DNA of 64,000 nucleotides from Roseiarcus sp963753135 (GTDB lineage Bacteria > Pseudomonadota > Alphaproteobacteria > Rhizobiales > Beijerinckiaceae): the NCBI GenBank assembly GCA_963753135.1, contig CAVWBA010000016.1, positions 186,001 through 250,000 of the forward strand, in the 5' to 3' direction. This document shows positions 18,248 to 25,878 of this stretch, piece after piece. Made by a program: the position numbers and the translations under genes. The notes below the pieces were generated by a model that was not told the DNA's origin, made no database searches, and saw only the letters and a list, made by a program, of their open reading frames with translations. Each line of letters opens with the position of its first letter. The first letter of the stretch is position 1.

Positions 18248-18277
18248 GGGAGGTCGAACTTCGGGAGGTCGAACTTC
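18248..18277 (+). repeat. 15-bp tandem direct repeat upstream of a small gene
   Basis: Two perfect copies of GGGAGGTCGAACTTC (18248-18262 and 18263-18277) are followed by a partial third (GCGAGGATC). They end 14 bp before the start of the small secreted protein. Each copy contains a GGGAGG that resembles a Shine-Dalgarno box, so the array might provide alternative ribosome-binding sites or a regulator site. Confidence 0.55.
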
Positions 18278-18291
18278 GCGAGGATCGGATC

Positions 18292-18561
18292 ATGATAAGA
18301 TCAACGTCTGTCGCCGCGGTCCTTATCGCCGTGAGCCTGGGAATTCCGGCCTATGGCCAGGAAACGGGTGGGAATGGAGCGGTGCTCCCGGCGCCGTCCG
18401 GCAGTGCCCCAGGGCAGCTTCTGAACAAGGATCACCTGGCGCCGACCGGCGTAACTCTGCCGCACCCCGGCGTTCCCCAGGCCGAAGGGATGACCGAGCT
18501 CGACCGCTCGGTTCAGAGGCGGGACGACCGCATCGAGGAAAGCATTTGCAAGGGCTGCTGA
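18292..18561 (+). CDS. Small secreted protein (89 aa)
   Basis: An 89-aa frame with a good Sec signal peptide: M-I-R-S-T-S-V, a hydrophobic core, then cleavage near A-Y-G-Q at residue ~22. The mature part is hydrophilic and proline-rich, with H-P-G-V-P-Q and a charged segment D-R-S-V-Q-R-R-D-D-R-I-E-E. It ends in C-K-G-C, two cysteines near the terminus that could bind metal or form a disulfide. A GAGG box lies 9 bp upstream. I do not recognise a named family. Monocistronic, function unknown. Confidence 0.68.
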   Translation: MIRSTSVAAVLIAVSLGIPAYGQETGGNGAVLPAPSGSAPGQLLNKDHLAPTGVTLPHPGVPQAEGMTELDRSVQRRDDRIEESICKGC

Positions 18562-18594
18562 CGCGGCTTCGTGATGGGCGCGGAGGCGCGGGTG

Positions 18595-18837
18595 TCAGCA
18601 GTCTGCCGACGCAGCCCCCATCTTCTCGACCAAATCAACCAGCGCCGAGCGAGCCCGAGGGTCGGAGATCTGCAGGAACGCACGGATAAGCCGCGCGCCC
18701 TCCTGGGGATCGTAGGTTTGTGGAAGACTCGTTTCCAGCGCGGAGCAAGCCGCAAATTTGCGATGAGCTTTCGGCTCCGAGTTCCTGCTCCAGCATTGTC
18801 GACATCCTCCAGGGATCGCCAAAAGTCGTTCGCGCAT
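18595..18837 (-). CDS. Small conserved-type protein (80 aa), function unknown
   Basis: An 80-aa frame whose C-terminal half (G-A-R-L-I-R-A-F-L-Q-I, D-P-R-A-R-S-A-L-V-D-L-V-E-K-M) resembles a helix pair found at the end of many small Hyphomicrobiales proteins and XRE-type regulators (pattern L-[IV]-R-A-F-x-x-I-x-D-x-x-x-R-x-x-[IV]-x-x-L-V). No helix-turn-helix is visible in the first 40 residues, which are cysteine-containing and basic. It could be a remnant of a larger regulator or a stand-alone small protein. The first ~18 residues may not be translated. Confidence 0.5.
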   Translation of the reverse strand: MRERLLAIPGGCRQCWSRNSEPKAHRKFAACSALETSLPQTYDPQEGARLIRAFLQISDPRARSALVDLVEKMGAASADC

Positions 18838-19054
18838 CAGCCCCGCAACGCTCGGCGAGATCCCATCGCCGGGCGCGGCAAGAATTACCGTCGTGAGCTT
18901 GTTCTTAACTATTCCAGAAGGTTAAATTGCGTCCATGTTGAGGCGTGTCCGTGACGGCCGTCACAGCCCGCAAACAAGGAGGGCGGCCAGCCGTCGCCCT
19001 CCGAGGCGGCGGCGCGAGATCCGGCCGCCGTGACTTGAGGCCCGTGGGCGCGCC

Positions 19055-20248
19055 TTAGCGGGTCGCGGCGGTGACGATGCGGCGCGGGCGCTCTTCGCCC
19101 GCCTTCCCGGAGAAAAAGACGCTCCGATCGAGCTTCGCGACCCCGTCCCAGCCGCCAAGCGCCAGCGCCCGGTCGATCTCACGCCGGAAAAGCTCGAGCG
19201 CCCAGAAGACGCCGTCCTCGCCCGCGCAGGCGACGCCCCAGAGCTGCGGCCGGCCGATCAGAATCGCGCGCGCACCGAGGGCGAGGGCCTTGACGACGTC
19301 CACGCCGCGGCGAAAGCCGCCGTCGACGAGCACCGGCGCTGTGCCGCCGACCGCCTCGACCATGGCGGGCAGCGCGCGGATCGAGGCGACCGCGCCGTCG
19401 AGCTGGCGGCCGCCATGGTTGGAGACGATGATTCCGTCGACGCCGCGCTCGATGGCCTCGCGCGCTTCGTTCGCGTGCAACAGGCCCTTGAGGAGGAGGG
19501 GCCCGCGCCATTGCCCGCGCAGCCGTTCGACGTCGCTCCAGCCGACGTCGGGATCGAGCTGCTCGTTCATGAGCGGCCCGAAGGCGCCGATCGAGATCCG
19601 GTCGCCGTAATTGACGAAGGTCGGCGAGGGCGTCTCGCGCATGCGCAGGAGCCATGCCGGGCGGCTCAGAAAGTCGAAGACGCTGCGCGGCCCCCAGCGC
19701 AAGGGGAAGGTCATGCCGTTACGCGCATCGCGGTCGCGCCCCGCGACCACCTGGTTGTCGACAGTGAGGATGAGCGCCTTATATCCGGCCGCCGCCGCGC
19801 GGGCGGCAAACTCCGCCGTGATGCCGCGATCCTTGTAGAGAAAGACCTGCATCCATTTCGGACCCGGCGTCGCGGCGCCGATCTGTTCGATCGTCGCGGT
19901 CGACGCGTGGCTCGTGCAGTAGATCGTTCCGAACCGGGCCGCCGCGCGCGCCGTGGCAAGCTCGGCATGCGGCCACAAGAGGCCCGCGAGGCCGGTCGGG
20001 GCTATGATCACGGGCGACGGCAGCTTGACGCCGAACAGTTCGACAGATTGATCGCGCTTGGGCGCGCCGGCGAGCAGGGTCGGGACAAGCTCGAGCTCGG
20101 CCAGCGCCGCCTCGTTGTTGCGCATGGTGATCTCGTCGCCGGCGCCGCCGTCCACCATGTCGAACAGCAGGCGCGGCAGCTCCTTGCGGGCGAGAGCGCG
20201 CAAGGCCGCGATGCTGTAGCCTTTGCGCTCGAGCGTGGCTCTATCCAT
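19055..20248 (-). CDS. FMN-dependent alpha-hydroxy acid dehydrogenase
   Basis: Flavoenzyme of 397 aa from the lactate dehydrogenase/glycolate oxidase/mandelate dehydrogenase family, oxidising an S-2-hydroxy acid to the 2-oxo acid. The TIM barrel carries Lys254 in L-L-L-K-G-L-L-H, the catalytic base His278 and substrate-binding Arg281 in S-N-H-G-G-R-Q-L-D-G, and the FMN-phosphate segment V-L-V-D-G-G-F-R-R-G-V-D. The N-terminus (Y-S-I-A-A-L-R-A-L-A-R) is typical of the family. It lies 6 bp downstream of the amidohydrolase gene, so the two are cotranscribed. The context suggests oxidation of an intermediate made by the neighbouring hydrolase and RraA-like enzymes. Confidence 0.92.
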   Translation of the reverse strand: MDRATLERKGYSIAALRALARKELPRLLFDMVDGGAGDEITMRNNEAALAELELVPTLLAGAPKRDQSVELFGVKLPSPVIIAPTGLAGLLWPHAELATARAAARFGTIYCTSHASTATIEQIGAATPGPKWMQVFLYKDRGITAEFAARAAAAGYKALILTVDNQVVAGRDRDARNGMTFPLRWGPRSVFDFLSRPAWLLRMRETPSPTFVNYGDRISIGAFGPLMNEQLDPDVGWSDVERLRGQWRGPLLLKGLLHANEAREAIERGVDGIIVSNHGGRQLDGAVASIRALPAMVEAVGGTAPVLVDGGFRRGVDVVKALALGARAILIGRPQLWGVACAGEDGVFWALELFRREIDRALALGGWDGVAKLDRSVFFSGKAGEERPRRIVTAATR

Positions 20249-20254
20249 CAGGCG

Positions 20255-21107
20255 TCAGAGCCGATACGCCTTGACCGCATTGTCGCGGAAGAGCTTGCGC
20301 TTATCGGCCGGCGAGAAGCCCGCCGTCGCCCAGTCGAGCGTCGCGAGCCATTGCAGATAGCTTCCGGCGAGCTCGGAGACCGGCCAATCGCCTCCGTAGA
20401 GGATGCGGTCCGGGCCGAAGCATTCGATCACGTGATCGATATAGGGCCTGAGCTGCTCGCGGGTCCAGGTCTTGTGCTCGGCCTCGGTGGTGACGCCGGA
20501 GAGCTTGCACACGACATTGGGCAGCGCCGCCATCTCGCGGATGTGCGTTCGCCATGGGTCGAGGAGACCCGCCTTGATCCCGGGCTTGCCGATGTGATCG
20601 AGGATGAAGGAAACCTCCGGGCATTGCCGCATCATCTCGAGCGTGTTCGGCCGCCTGGGCATGGAAGATGCAGGCGTCGAACGAAAGATTGTACTTGGGC
20701 AGGAGCCTGAGCGCTTCGATGAAGCCAGGCTTCAGCATGAACTCCGGGTCAGGCCGGTTCTGGATCAGGCGGCGCACGCCGCGGGTCGTCCTGAGCTTGG
20801 CGACGCGCGCCATTTCGGGCTCGATTCGCCCTCCACGTTCGAGGGGCAGGCAAACGACGGCGCCGAGCACGCGGCGGTCATGGGCGGCGAGCCCGTCGAC
20901 CCACTCGGCTTCGTCGAGATATTGCGGCATGTCGACATCGACTTCGACGAAGACGAGACCTTCGATCTCGTAGGGTTTCGCTCGATTGGCGAGATCGTCC
21001 ACGGTCCAGTCGCGCTTGAGCGCAGGCGCGTCCTTCGCCCAGGAATAGGCGAAGCGTTGTTGATCGAGGAGATGGATGTGGGAATCGACGATGGGAAAAT
21101 CGATCAC
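20255..21107 (-). CDS. COG3618 TIM-barrel amidohydrolase/lactonase, one apparent extra base
   Basis: Metal-dependent hydrolase of the amidohydrolase_2 family (L-fuconolactonase/2-pyrone-4,6-dicarboxylate lactonase type), about 283 aa when repaired. It starts with GTG after a strong GGGAGGAGG. The N-terminus has the H-x-H metal site (V-D-S-H-I-H-L-L-D). The frame runs to A-C-I-F-H-A-Q and resumes after an extra base near 20655 as R-P-N-T-L-E-M-M. It then continues with F-I-L-D-H-I-G-K-P, V-V-C-K-L-S-G and the metal Asp region L-Y-G-G-D-W-P. Middle gene of a three-gene catabolic operon. Confidence 0.83.
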
Positions 21108-21149
21108 GCCAAACGCCTCCTCCCGCTGAACCTTATCGCTGCGCTCGTC

Positions 21150-21823
21150 TCAGCCTCTGCCGATCCGCTTGAGCGCGGGAACCTCGACGGGCAGCTCTTT
21201 CAATCCGGCGCGCACGCGCTCCAGCGTCGCCGCCTCCACGGCTTTGACGCGCTCGAGATTCTTCAGCGTCTCGTCGATGCGCGTTCGCGGGACGACCACC
21301 ACGCCGTCGCGATCGCCCACCACCACATCGCCCGAGGCGATCGCCACGCCGCCGCAGACGATCGGCAGGCCGACGGAGCCGGGTCCGCGCCGCTGTGGCG
21401 AATTCGGAGTCACGCCCATGGCGAAAGTCGGCAGGCCGACGGTTTCGAGGTCCTCAAGGTCGCGCACCAGGCCGTCGGTGACAAAGCCCGCGGCGCCGCG
21501 ATTGCGGGCGACATACATCAGAAGATCGCCCGTCACGGCGGCTCCGATATAGCCATTCGTCGCGACCACGAGCACATCGCCAGGCTTGCATTCGGCAAGC
21601 GCCGCCATGAAGGCGAGATTGTCGAGCGGGCCACAGTCACAAGTCAGCGCGACGCCGACCATGCGAGCGTCCGACAAGCGGCTTGATCCGCCAGTCGAGG
21701 GCGCCTGTGCCGTTCATCGCGTCGACGATGAAGCTGGTCGGGTGTGCGAAAGCGCTCGACGATATCGGCCGACGGGCGTTCGATCGATGGGGCGAAAACG
21801 ATCGGCGGCGGTTCCTCGATCAT
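21150..21823 (-). CDS. RraA-like aldolase/demethylmenaquinone methyltransferase-like protein, two apparent extra bases
   Basis: RraA/HMG-aldolase family protein, about 223 aa when repaired. Members cleave 4-hydroxy-4-methyl-2-oxoglutarate or decarboxylate oxaloacetate, but many are uncharacterised. The sequence reads I-V-E-R-F-R-T-P (from 21823), then S-F-I-V-D-A-M-N-G-T-G-A-L-D (after an extra base near 21735), then L-S-D-A-R-M-V-G-V-A-L-T-C-D-C-G (after another near 21682). The metal-binding R-x-x-D region G-F-V-T-D-G-L-V-R-D and G-D-x-x-V-x-D-x-D-G-V-V-V-V are present. Start chosen at 21823 (AAGG box). It is the first gene of the minus-strand operon and is divergent from the amino-acid importer. 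Confidence 0.8.
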
Positions 21824-22085
21824 GGGCAGACCTTGCATCTCAATTGTTTCGGCGGAAGGATCGCGCCGCATCGGTTGGAGAGCGGATAGAAATGCACGTT
21901 CGACGTCCGCGGGCAACCACCAGGGTGGGTCCAGACTGTCGGGCGCTTTCTTAATTTGACACGCCCACAAGGGTCGTCAACATAGGCTCCGGCTGACGAA
22001 CGACCGTTGGGCGCAAGGGCTGGATGGCGTGAAACTTGCTGCTCTGAGCGTCGGGTTCAGACCGGTCAGGAGTGGGAGCTCTGCA

Positions 22086-22940
22086 ATGACGCAACTTGAC
22101 AAACTCGCCTTCACTCGGCGCGACGCGCTTCAAGTGGGCCTGGCCGGGGCCGTCGCCTCGAGCGCCCTGTTCGGCGCCACTCGCGCCGCCTTCGCCGATA
22201 CGCTGGAGGAGATCAAGAAGCGCGGTGTGCTGTCGACTGCGACCGAGATGCAGTTCCCGCCGTTCGATATCTCCGACAATGGAACCTACAAAGGTGTTGA
22301 CCGCGACTTGGTCGACGCCGTCGGCAAGGAGATGGGCCTCAAGGTCACTTATCTCGATCTGCCCTGGACCAGCGTCCTGCCGGGCTTGGAGGCGAAGAAG
22401 TTCGATCTCTGCATCGCGCCGGTGACCATCACCAAGGAGCGCATGAAGCACTACGCCTTCACAGCGCCGATCGCCGACGCCACCGCGGCGCTCATGAAGC
22501 GCGCCGACGACAAGAGCATCGTGAAGCCCGAGGACATCGCCGGCAAGACGGTCGGCGGCCAGAAAGGCACCTCGCAGGTGGCGCAGCTCAAGGCGTTCGC
22601 CGCGAAGCTGCCGAAGCCGGTGGAAGTGAAGGAATATGTCGACAACAACCAGGCTTCCGCTGATCTCGCCGCCGGACGCATCGACGCGACGGTCAACTCG
22701 CTCCCGAACCTCGCTTATGCCGCCAAGCAGCGTTCCGATACGTTCGCGGTGGTGACGCCGCCGTTCGGCCAGCCGACCTATTTTTCCTGGGTCGGCCGGC
22801 TCGACGACAAGACCCTGATCGACGCGATCAACGCGGCGATCCTCAAGGTCACGGCCGACGGGACGATGGCGAAGATCCAGAAGACCTGGTTCGGACAGAC
22901 GATGGACCTGCCGAAGACGGCGCCCGAGCCCAGCATCTGA
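22086..22940 (+). CDS. Polar amino-acid-type ABC transporter binding protein
   Basis: Periplasmic family 3 solute-binding protein, 284 aa from the ATG at 22086 (GGGAG upstream). The N-terminus contains R-R-D-A-L-Q followed by a hydrophobic stretch and A-F-A at about residue 37, so a twin-arginine or Sec signal. The mature protein has the SBP_bac_3 marks L-S-T-A-T-E-M-Q-F-P-P-F, Y-K-G-V-D-R-D-L-V-D-A-V-G and Q-K-G-T-S-Q. It is probably specific for an amino acid or small carboxylate. It is divergent from the RraA/amidohydrolase/dehydrogenase operon, so its ligand may be the precursor of that pathway. Confidence 0.9.
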   Translation: MTQLDKLAFTRRDALQVGLAGAVASSALFGATRAAFADTLEEIKKRGVLSTATEMQFPPFDISDNGTYKGVDRDLVDAVGKEMGLKVTYLDLPWTSVLPGLEAKKFDLCIAPVTITKERMKHYAFTAPIADATAALMKRADDKSIVKPEDIAGKTVGGQKGTSQVAQLKAFAAKLPKPVEVKEYVDNNQASADLAAGRIDATVNSLPNLAYAAKQRSDTFAVVTPPFGQPTYFSWVGRLDDKTLIDAINAAILKVTADGTMAKIQKTWFGQTMDLPKTAPEPSI

Positions 22941-22944
22941 CGCG

Positions 22945-23146
22945 CCCTCATCCGGGCCAAAGCCCGTCCGGAAGGACGGGCGTCCTTTCGGACGCCCTAT
23001 GGGCCACCTTCTCCCGAGGGGAGAAGGGGGTGTGCGCCAAGTCTCGATTCCGCCAGCGACTCTTAGCGTGGGCGAGGGGTGGCCGGCGACCCGCCCTTCC
23101 CCCTAAGGGGGAAGGTGGAAGCGCGGAATGCGCGGCCGGATGAGGG
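22945..23146. repeat. 202-bp palindromic intergenic mosaic element
   Basis: It is bounded by perfect 11-bp inverted ends, CCCTCATCCGG (22945-22955) and CCGGATGAGGG (23136-23146). Inside are hairpins: AGCCCGTCCGG/GACGGGC, CGTCC/GGACG, CCTTCTCCC/GGGAGAAGG and CCTTCCCCC/GGGGGAAGG. A ~50-bp module (22955-23005) is shared with the elements at 28313 and 33091. It lies between the binding protein and permease genes inside the operon, 10 bp before the permease start. Confidence 0.75.
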
Positions 23147-23155
23147 TTCGGCGCG

Positions 23156-23812
23156 ATGAAACCTGAGGTCATCCTCCACTCCTTCGGCTATCTGACGCAG
23201 GCGGCGGCGACCACGGTCGCGGTGTCGTTGGCGGGCATCGTGTTCGGGTTTGTCATCGGCGCGCTCATCTGCGTCGCCCGCGTTTCGCGGCGTCCCTGGC
23301 TCAAGCGGCTGGGCGCGGTCTATATCAGCGTGTTCCGCGGCGTTCCGCTGCTCGTGCAGCTCCTGTTCATCTACTACTTTCTCGCCGAATATGGGCTCGA
23401 CGTGCCGGCGATCGTGGCGGCGGTCGGCGCGCTCGCGCTGTCGTCGGCGGCCTACCAGGCGGAGATCTTGCGCGGCGCGCTCAACGCTGTGCCGCGCGGG
23501 CAGGGCGAGTCGGCGACAGCGCTGGGCTTCACCGGCCTCGACGTCTGGCGGCGCGTTCTTCTGCCGCAGGCGCTCCGGATTTCGACGCCGCCGCTCATCA
23601 ATGAGTTCATCCTGCTCATCAAGGCCTCGTCGCTGGTCTCGGTGGTCGGCATCGCCGAATTGACGCGGGTCAGCATGAACATCGCGAGCCAGACTTATCG
23701 GCCGCTCGAGGCCTATGTCGGCGGCGGCCTCTTCTATCTCGCGATCAACCTCTGCCTGGCGGGTCTGGGCGCGATCGCGGAGCGGCGCCTGGCGGGGGCG
23801 GGCGCGCGATGA
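23156..23812 (+). CDS. Amino-acid ABC transporter permease (HisM/GlnP type)
   Basis: Inner-membrane permease of 218 aa, BPD_transp_1 family, with five to six helices. The V-F-R-G-V-P-L-L-V-Q-L-L motif (~62-73) and the cytoplasmic EAA loop Q-G-E-S-A-T-A-L-G-F (~118-127) with downstream L-P-Q-A-L-R identify the HisM/GlnP group. It overlaps the second permease by ATGA. Confidence 0.92.
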   Translation: MKPEVILHSFGYLTQAAATTVAVSLAGIVFGFVIGALICVARVSRRPWLKRLGAVYISVFRGVPLLVQLLFIYYFLAEYGLDVPAIVAAVGALALSSAAYQAEILRGALNAVPRGQGESATALGFTGLDVWRRVLLPQALRISTPPLINEFILLIKASSLVSVVGIAELTRVSMNIASQTYRPLEAYVGGGLFYLAINLCLAGLGAIAERRLAGAGAR

Positions 23813-24465
23813 GCCTGGATCTCATCTGGCACTACGCGCCCTCACTGTTGAGCGGCTTCGGCGTCACCATCCTGTGCTGGGGCGCGGGCAGCGCGCTCGG
23901 CCTCGTGTTGGGGTTTGCGCTCACTCTTCTTACGCGGCTCCGCATTGCCCCGCTCAACTGGCTCATCCGGGCGTTCATCGAGCTGTTTCGCGGCACGCCC
24001 TTTTTGGTTCAGCTGTTCCTCCTCTACGCCGGCGGGCCGTCGATCGGGCTCAGGCTGAGCGCGACCGCCGCAGGCGTTCTTGGCCTTGGCCTCTATTCGT
24101 CGGCCTATTTCGCCGAGATCTTTCGCGCCGGCTTTGCCGCCGTCCCGGCCGGCCAGATCGAAGCGGCGGTCAGCGTCGGCATGGCGCCGTTCGACACGAT
24201 GATGCGGATCATGCTGCCGGGCGCGCTGATCGCCGCCGTCCCCGCGATCGTCAACATGCTGATCATCCTCTCGAAGGAGACGGTGGTCTTGTCGATCATC
24301 ACCGTGCCCGAGCTCATGTATCAGGTGCAGACCATGGCCGCGGAGACGTTCACGGCCTTCGACGCGATCTTCGCCATGGCGGTCTTCTACTGGCTTCTGG
24401 TCGAAGCGGTGTCGCGCCTGGGCTCGACGGTTCGAGGCTCGGGTGACCGCTTATCTCGCGCATGA
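23809..24465 (+). CDS. Amino-acid ABC transporter permease, second subunit
   Basis: BPD_transp_1 permease of 218 aa. It shows E-L-F-R-G-T-P-F-L-V-Q-L-F and the EAA loop G-Q-I-E-A-A-V-S-V-G-M with M-L-P-G-A-L. It forms a heterodimeric channel with the preceding permease, and its ATGA overlap with that gene supports equal synthesis. The ATPase gene follows after 9 bp. Confidence 0.92.
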   Translation: MSLDLIWHYAPSLLSGFGVTILCWGAGSALGLVLGFALTLLTRLRIAPLNWLIRAFIELFRGTPFLVQLFLLYAGGPSIGLRLSATAAGVLGLGLYSSAYFAEIFRAGFAAVPAGQIEAAVSVGMAPFDTMMRIMLPGALIAAVPAIVNMLIILSKETVVLSIITVPELMYQVQTMAAETFTAFDAIFAMAVFYWLLVEAVSRLGSTVRGSGDRLSRA

Positions 24466-24474
24466 GGCAGTCGC

Positions 24475-25257
24475 GTGAGCGCGCCGATGATCGAGCTCAG
24501 GCGCGTCAGCAAGAGCTTCGGCGCGCATGAGGTTTTGCGCGGCGTCGACCTTTCGGTCGGACGTTCGGAGGTCGTCTGTCTGATCGGGCCGAGCGGATCG
24601 GGCAAGAGCACGCTGCTCCGATGCGTGAATTTTCTAGAGCCTTACGATTCCGGCGACCTGCGCATCGACGGCCGGCTGATCGGCTATGAGGACGGGCCGG
24701 ACGGAACGCGCCGGCGGATGCGGGCGGGAACCCTGCGCGAGATGCGGCGCGAGATTGGCATGGTGTTCCAGCATTTCAACCTTTGGCCGCACATGACCGC
24801 GCTCGGCAATGTCGCCGAGCCGCTGCGCCGCGTGCGTGGACTTCCTGCGCGCGAAGCCGCCGATCGCGCAGCGGCGATGCTCACCCGCGTCGGGCTCGCC
24901 GCCAAGGCCGACGCCTACCCCACGCGCCTCTCGGGCGGCCAGCAGCAGCGCGTCGCCATCGCCCGGGCACTGGCGATGCAGCCAAGGCTCATGCTGTTCG
25001 ACGAGCCGACCTCGGCGCTCGATCCCGAGTTGGTCGGCGAAGTGCTGGAGGTGATGAAGGGCCTTGCGGCGGAAGGCATGACGATGCTTGTCGTCACGCA
25101 CGAGATGGGCTTCGCCGCTCATGTCGCCGATCGCATCGCCTTCATTGATGAAGGCCGCATCATCGATGACGGTCCTCCGCGCCGGGTGTTCCACGAAAGC
25201 CCCGAGCCGCGGGTGCGGCAATTCCTGCAGACCTATCACGACCGGAATGCTTTTTGA
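24475..25257 (+). CDS. Amino-acid ABC transporter ATP-binding protein
   Basis: Cytoplasmic ATPase of 260 aa (GlnQ/HisP type), starting with GTG. Walker A is G-P-S-G-S-G-K-S-T (~39-47), the Q-loop region is M-V-F-Q-H-F-N-L-W-P-H, the signature is L-S-G-G-Q-Q-Q-R and Walker B has L-F-D-E-P-T-S-A-L-D-P with H-loop T-H-E-M-G-F. The D-G-P-x-R-x-V-F C-terminal tail is family-typical. The last residues, D-R-N-A-F, end at a boundary where GC drops. A diverged second copy of the tail lies 470 bp downstream, so the 3' end may have been rebuilt. Confidence 0.93.
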   Translation: MSAPMIELRRVSKSFGAHEVLRGVDLSVGRSEVVCLIGPSGSGKSTLLRCVNFLEPYDSGDLRIDGRLIGYEDGPDGTRRRMRAGTLREMRREIGMVFQHFNLWPHMTALGNVAEPLRRVRGLPAREAADRAAAMLTRVGLAAKADAYPTRLSGGQQQRVAIARALAMQPRLMLFDEPTSALDPELVGEVLEVMKGLAAEGMTMLVVTHEMGFAAHVADRIAFIDEGRIIDDGPPRRVFHESPEPRVRQFLQTYHDRNAF

Positions 25258-25382
25258 GGCCGGCCGACTTCGCTCGGCGGAGGGAATGGTCTTGCTTGGA
25301 CCAGCATCGTCGCGGTCATCGATCACCACGGATTCGCTTCTACACATTTGTCCGCGCATTTCGACGATAATGAACGGTAGAA

Positions 25383-25715
25383 GTGATCGGTATGGTCTCT
25401 TGGGGCTTTCCGATGCTGGAACACATCAAACGATCGATAGTTGATCTTTGCAGTCTTGATGGGGAGGAGTTTCAAGTTGCGGTCCGAATCGCCCACAATA
25501 ATCTAAGGGACCAGAAAGAGATTTTCGACCAGTTTGTCAGTGAAGCAGCGTCGGCGAGAATACTCGAATGTTCATATTTACATCTACTCTTCGCGCAAAT
25601 GATTGTTTTAGAACTGAACGCGGAAAGCGACCGTCGCTGCGGATTGGCAAATGAGGGCCGGAAGAGCCGCATGAGGTCTTCGAGCAAGATGCTAGCTGAG
25701 AATTCCGGAACCTAA
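25383..25715 (+). CDS. Hypothetical protein in a low-GC insert (110 aa)
   Basis: The frame starts at GTG 25383, with in-frame ATGs at codons 4 and 11. The predicted protein is helical and charged: E-H-I-K-R-S-I-V-D-L, G-E-E-F-Q-V-A-V-R-I-A, D-Q-K-E-I-F-D-Q-F-V. It ends in a basic, serine-rich tail. I do not recognise it. The segment 25258-25722 has visibly lower GC and less third-position G/C than its neighbours, suggesting foreign origin. It lies between the true 3' end of the ATPase gene and a remnant of a similar 3' end. It may be a real transferred gene or a chance frame in foreign DNA. Confidence 0.4.
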   Translation: MIGMVSWGFPMLEHIKRSIVDLCSLDGEEFQVAVRIAHNNLRDQKEIFDQFVSEAASARILECSYLHLLFAQMIVLELNAESDRRCGLANEGRKSRMRSSSKMLAENSGT

Positions 25716-25724
25716 AGAGGTTGT

Positions 25725-25834
25725 CGAGGGTCCGCCGCGCCGCGTGTTTCACCGAGAGCTCGGAGCCCCGGGTGCGGCAATTCGTGCAGACCTATCACGA
25801 CCGCTTTGAGGGACGGGCGCTCTCCCGCGCATAG
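25725..25834 (+). pseudogene. Remnant 3' end of an ABC ATPase gene
   Basis: This stretch parallels 25168-25257: G-P-P-R-R-V-F-H, then after a one-base slip near 25755, E-P-R-V-R-Q-F-V-Q-T-Y-H-D-R-F-E-G-R-A-L-S-R-A and a TAG at 25832. It differs from the intact gene at many positions and has a longer, more typical C-terminus. It is either the ancestral tail cut off by insertion of 25258-25722 or the last piece of a deleted paralogue. Confidence 0.7.
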
Positions 25835-25860
25835 AAGCGCCATCGCGGGCGGGAGAGCGC
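25817..25860. terminator. Hairpin between convergent genes
   Basis: GCGCTCTCCCGC (25817-25828) and GCGGGAGAGCGC (25849-25860) form a perfect 12-bp stem with a 20-nt loop. It spans the stop codon of the ATPase remnant and ends 18 bp before the 3' end of the convergent aldo-keto reductase. There is no U-tract, so termination is plausible but unproven. It would serve both strands. Confidence 0.5.
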
Positions 25861-25878
25861 GCGCCTTCTCGTCGGGCC

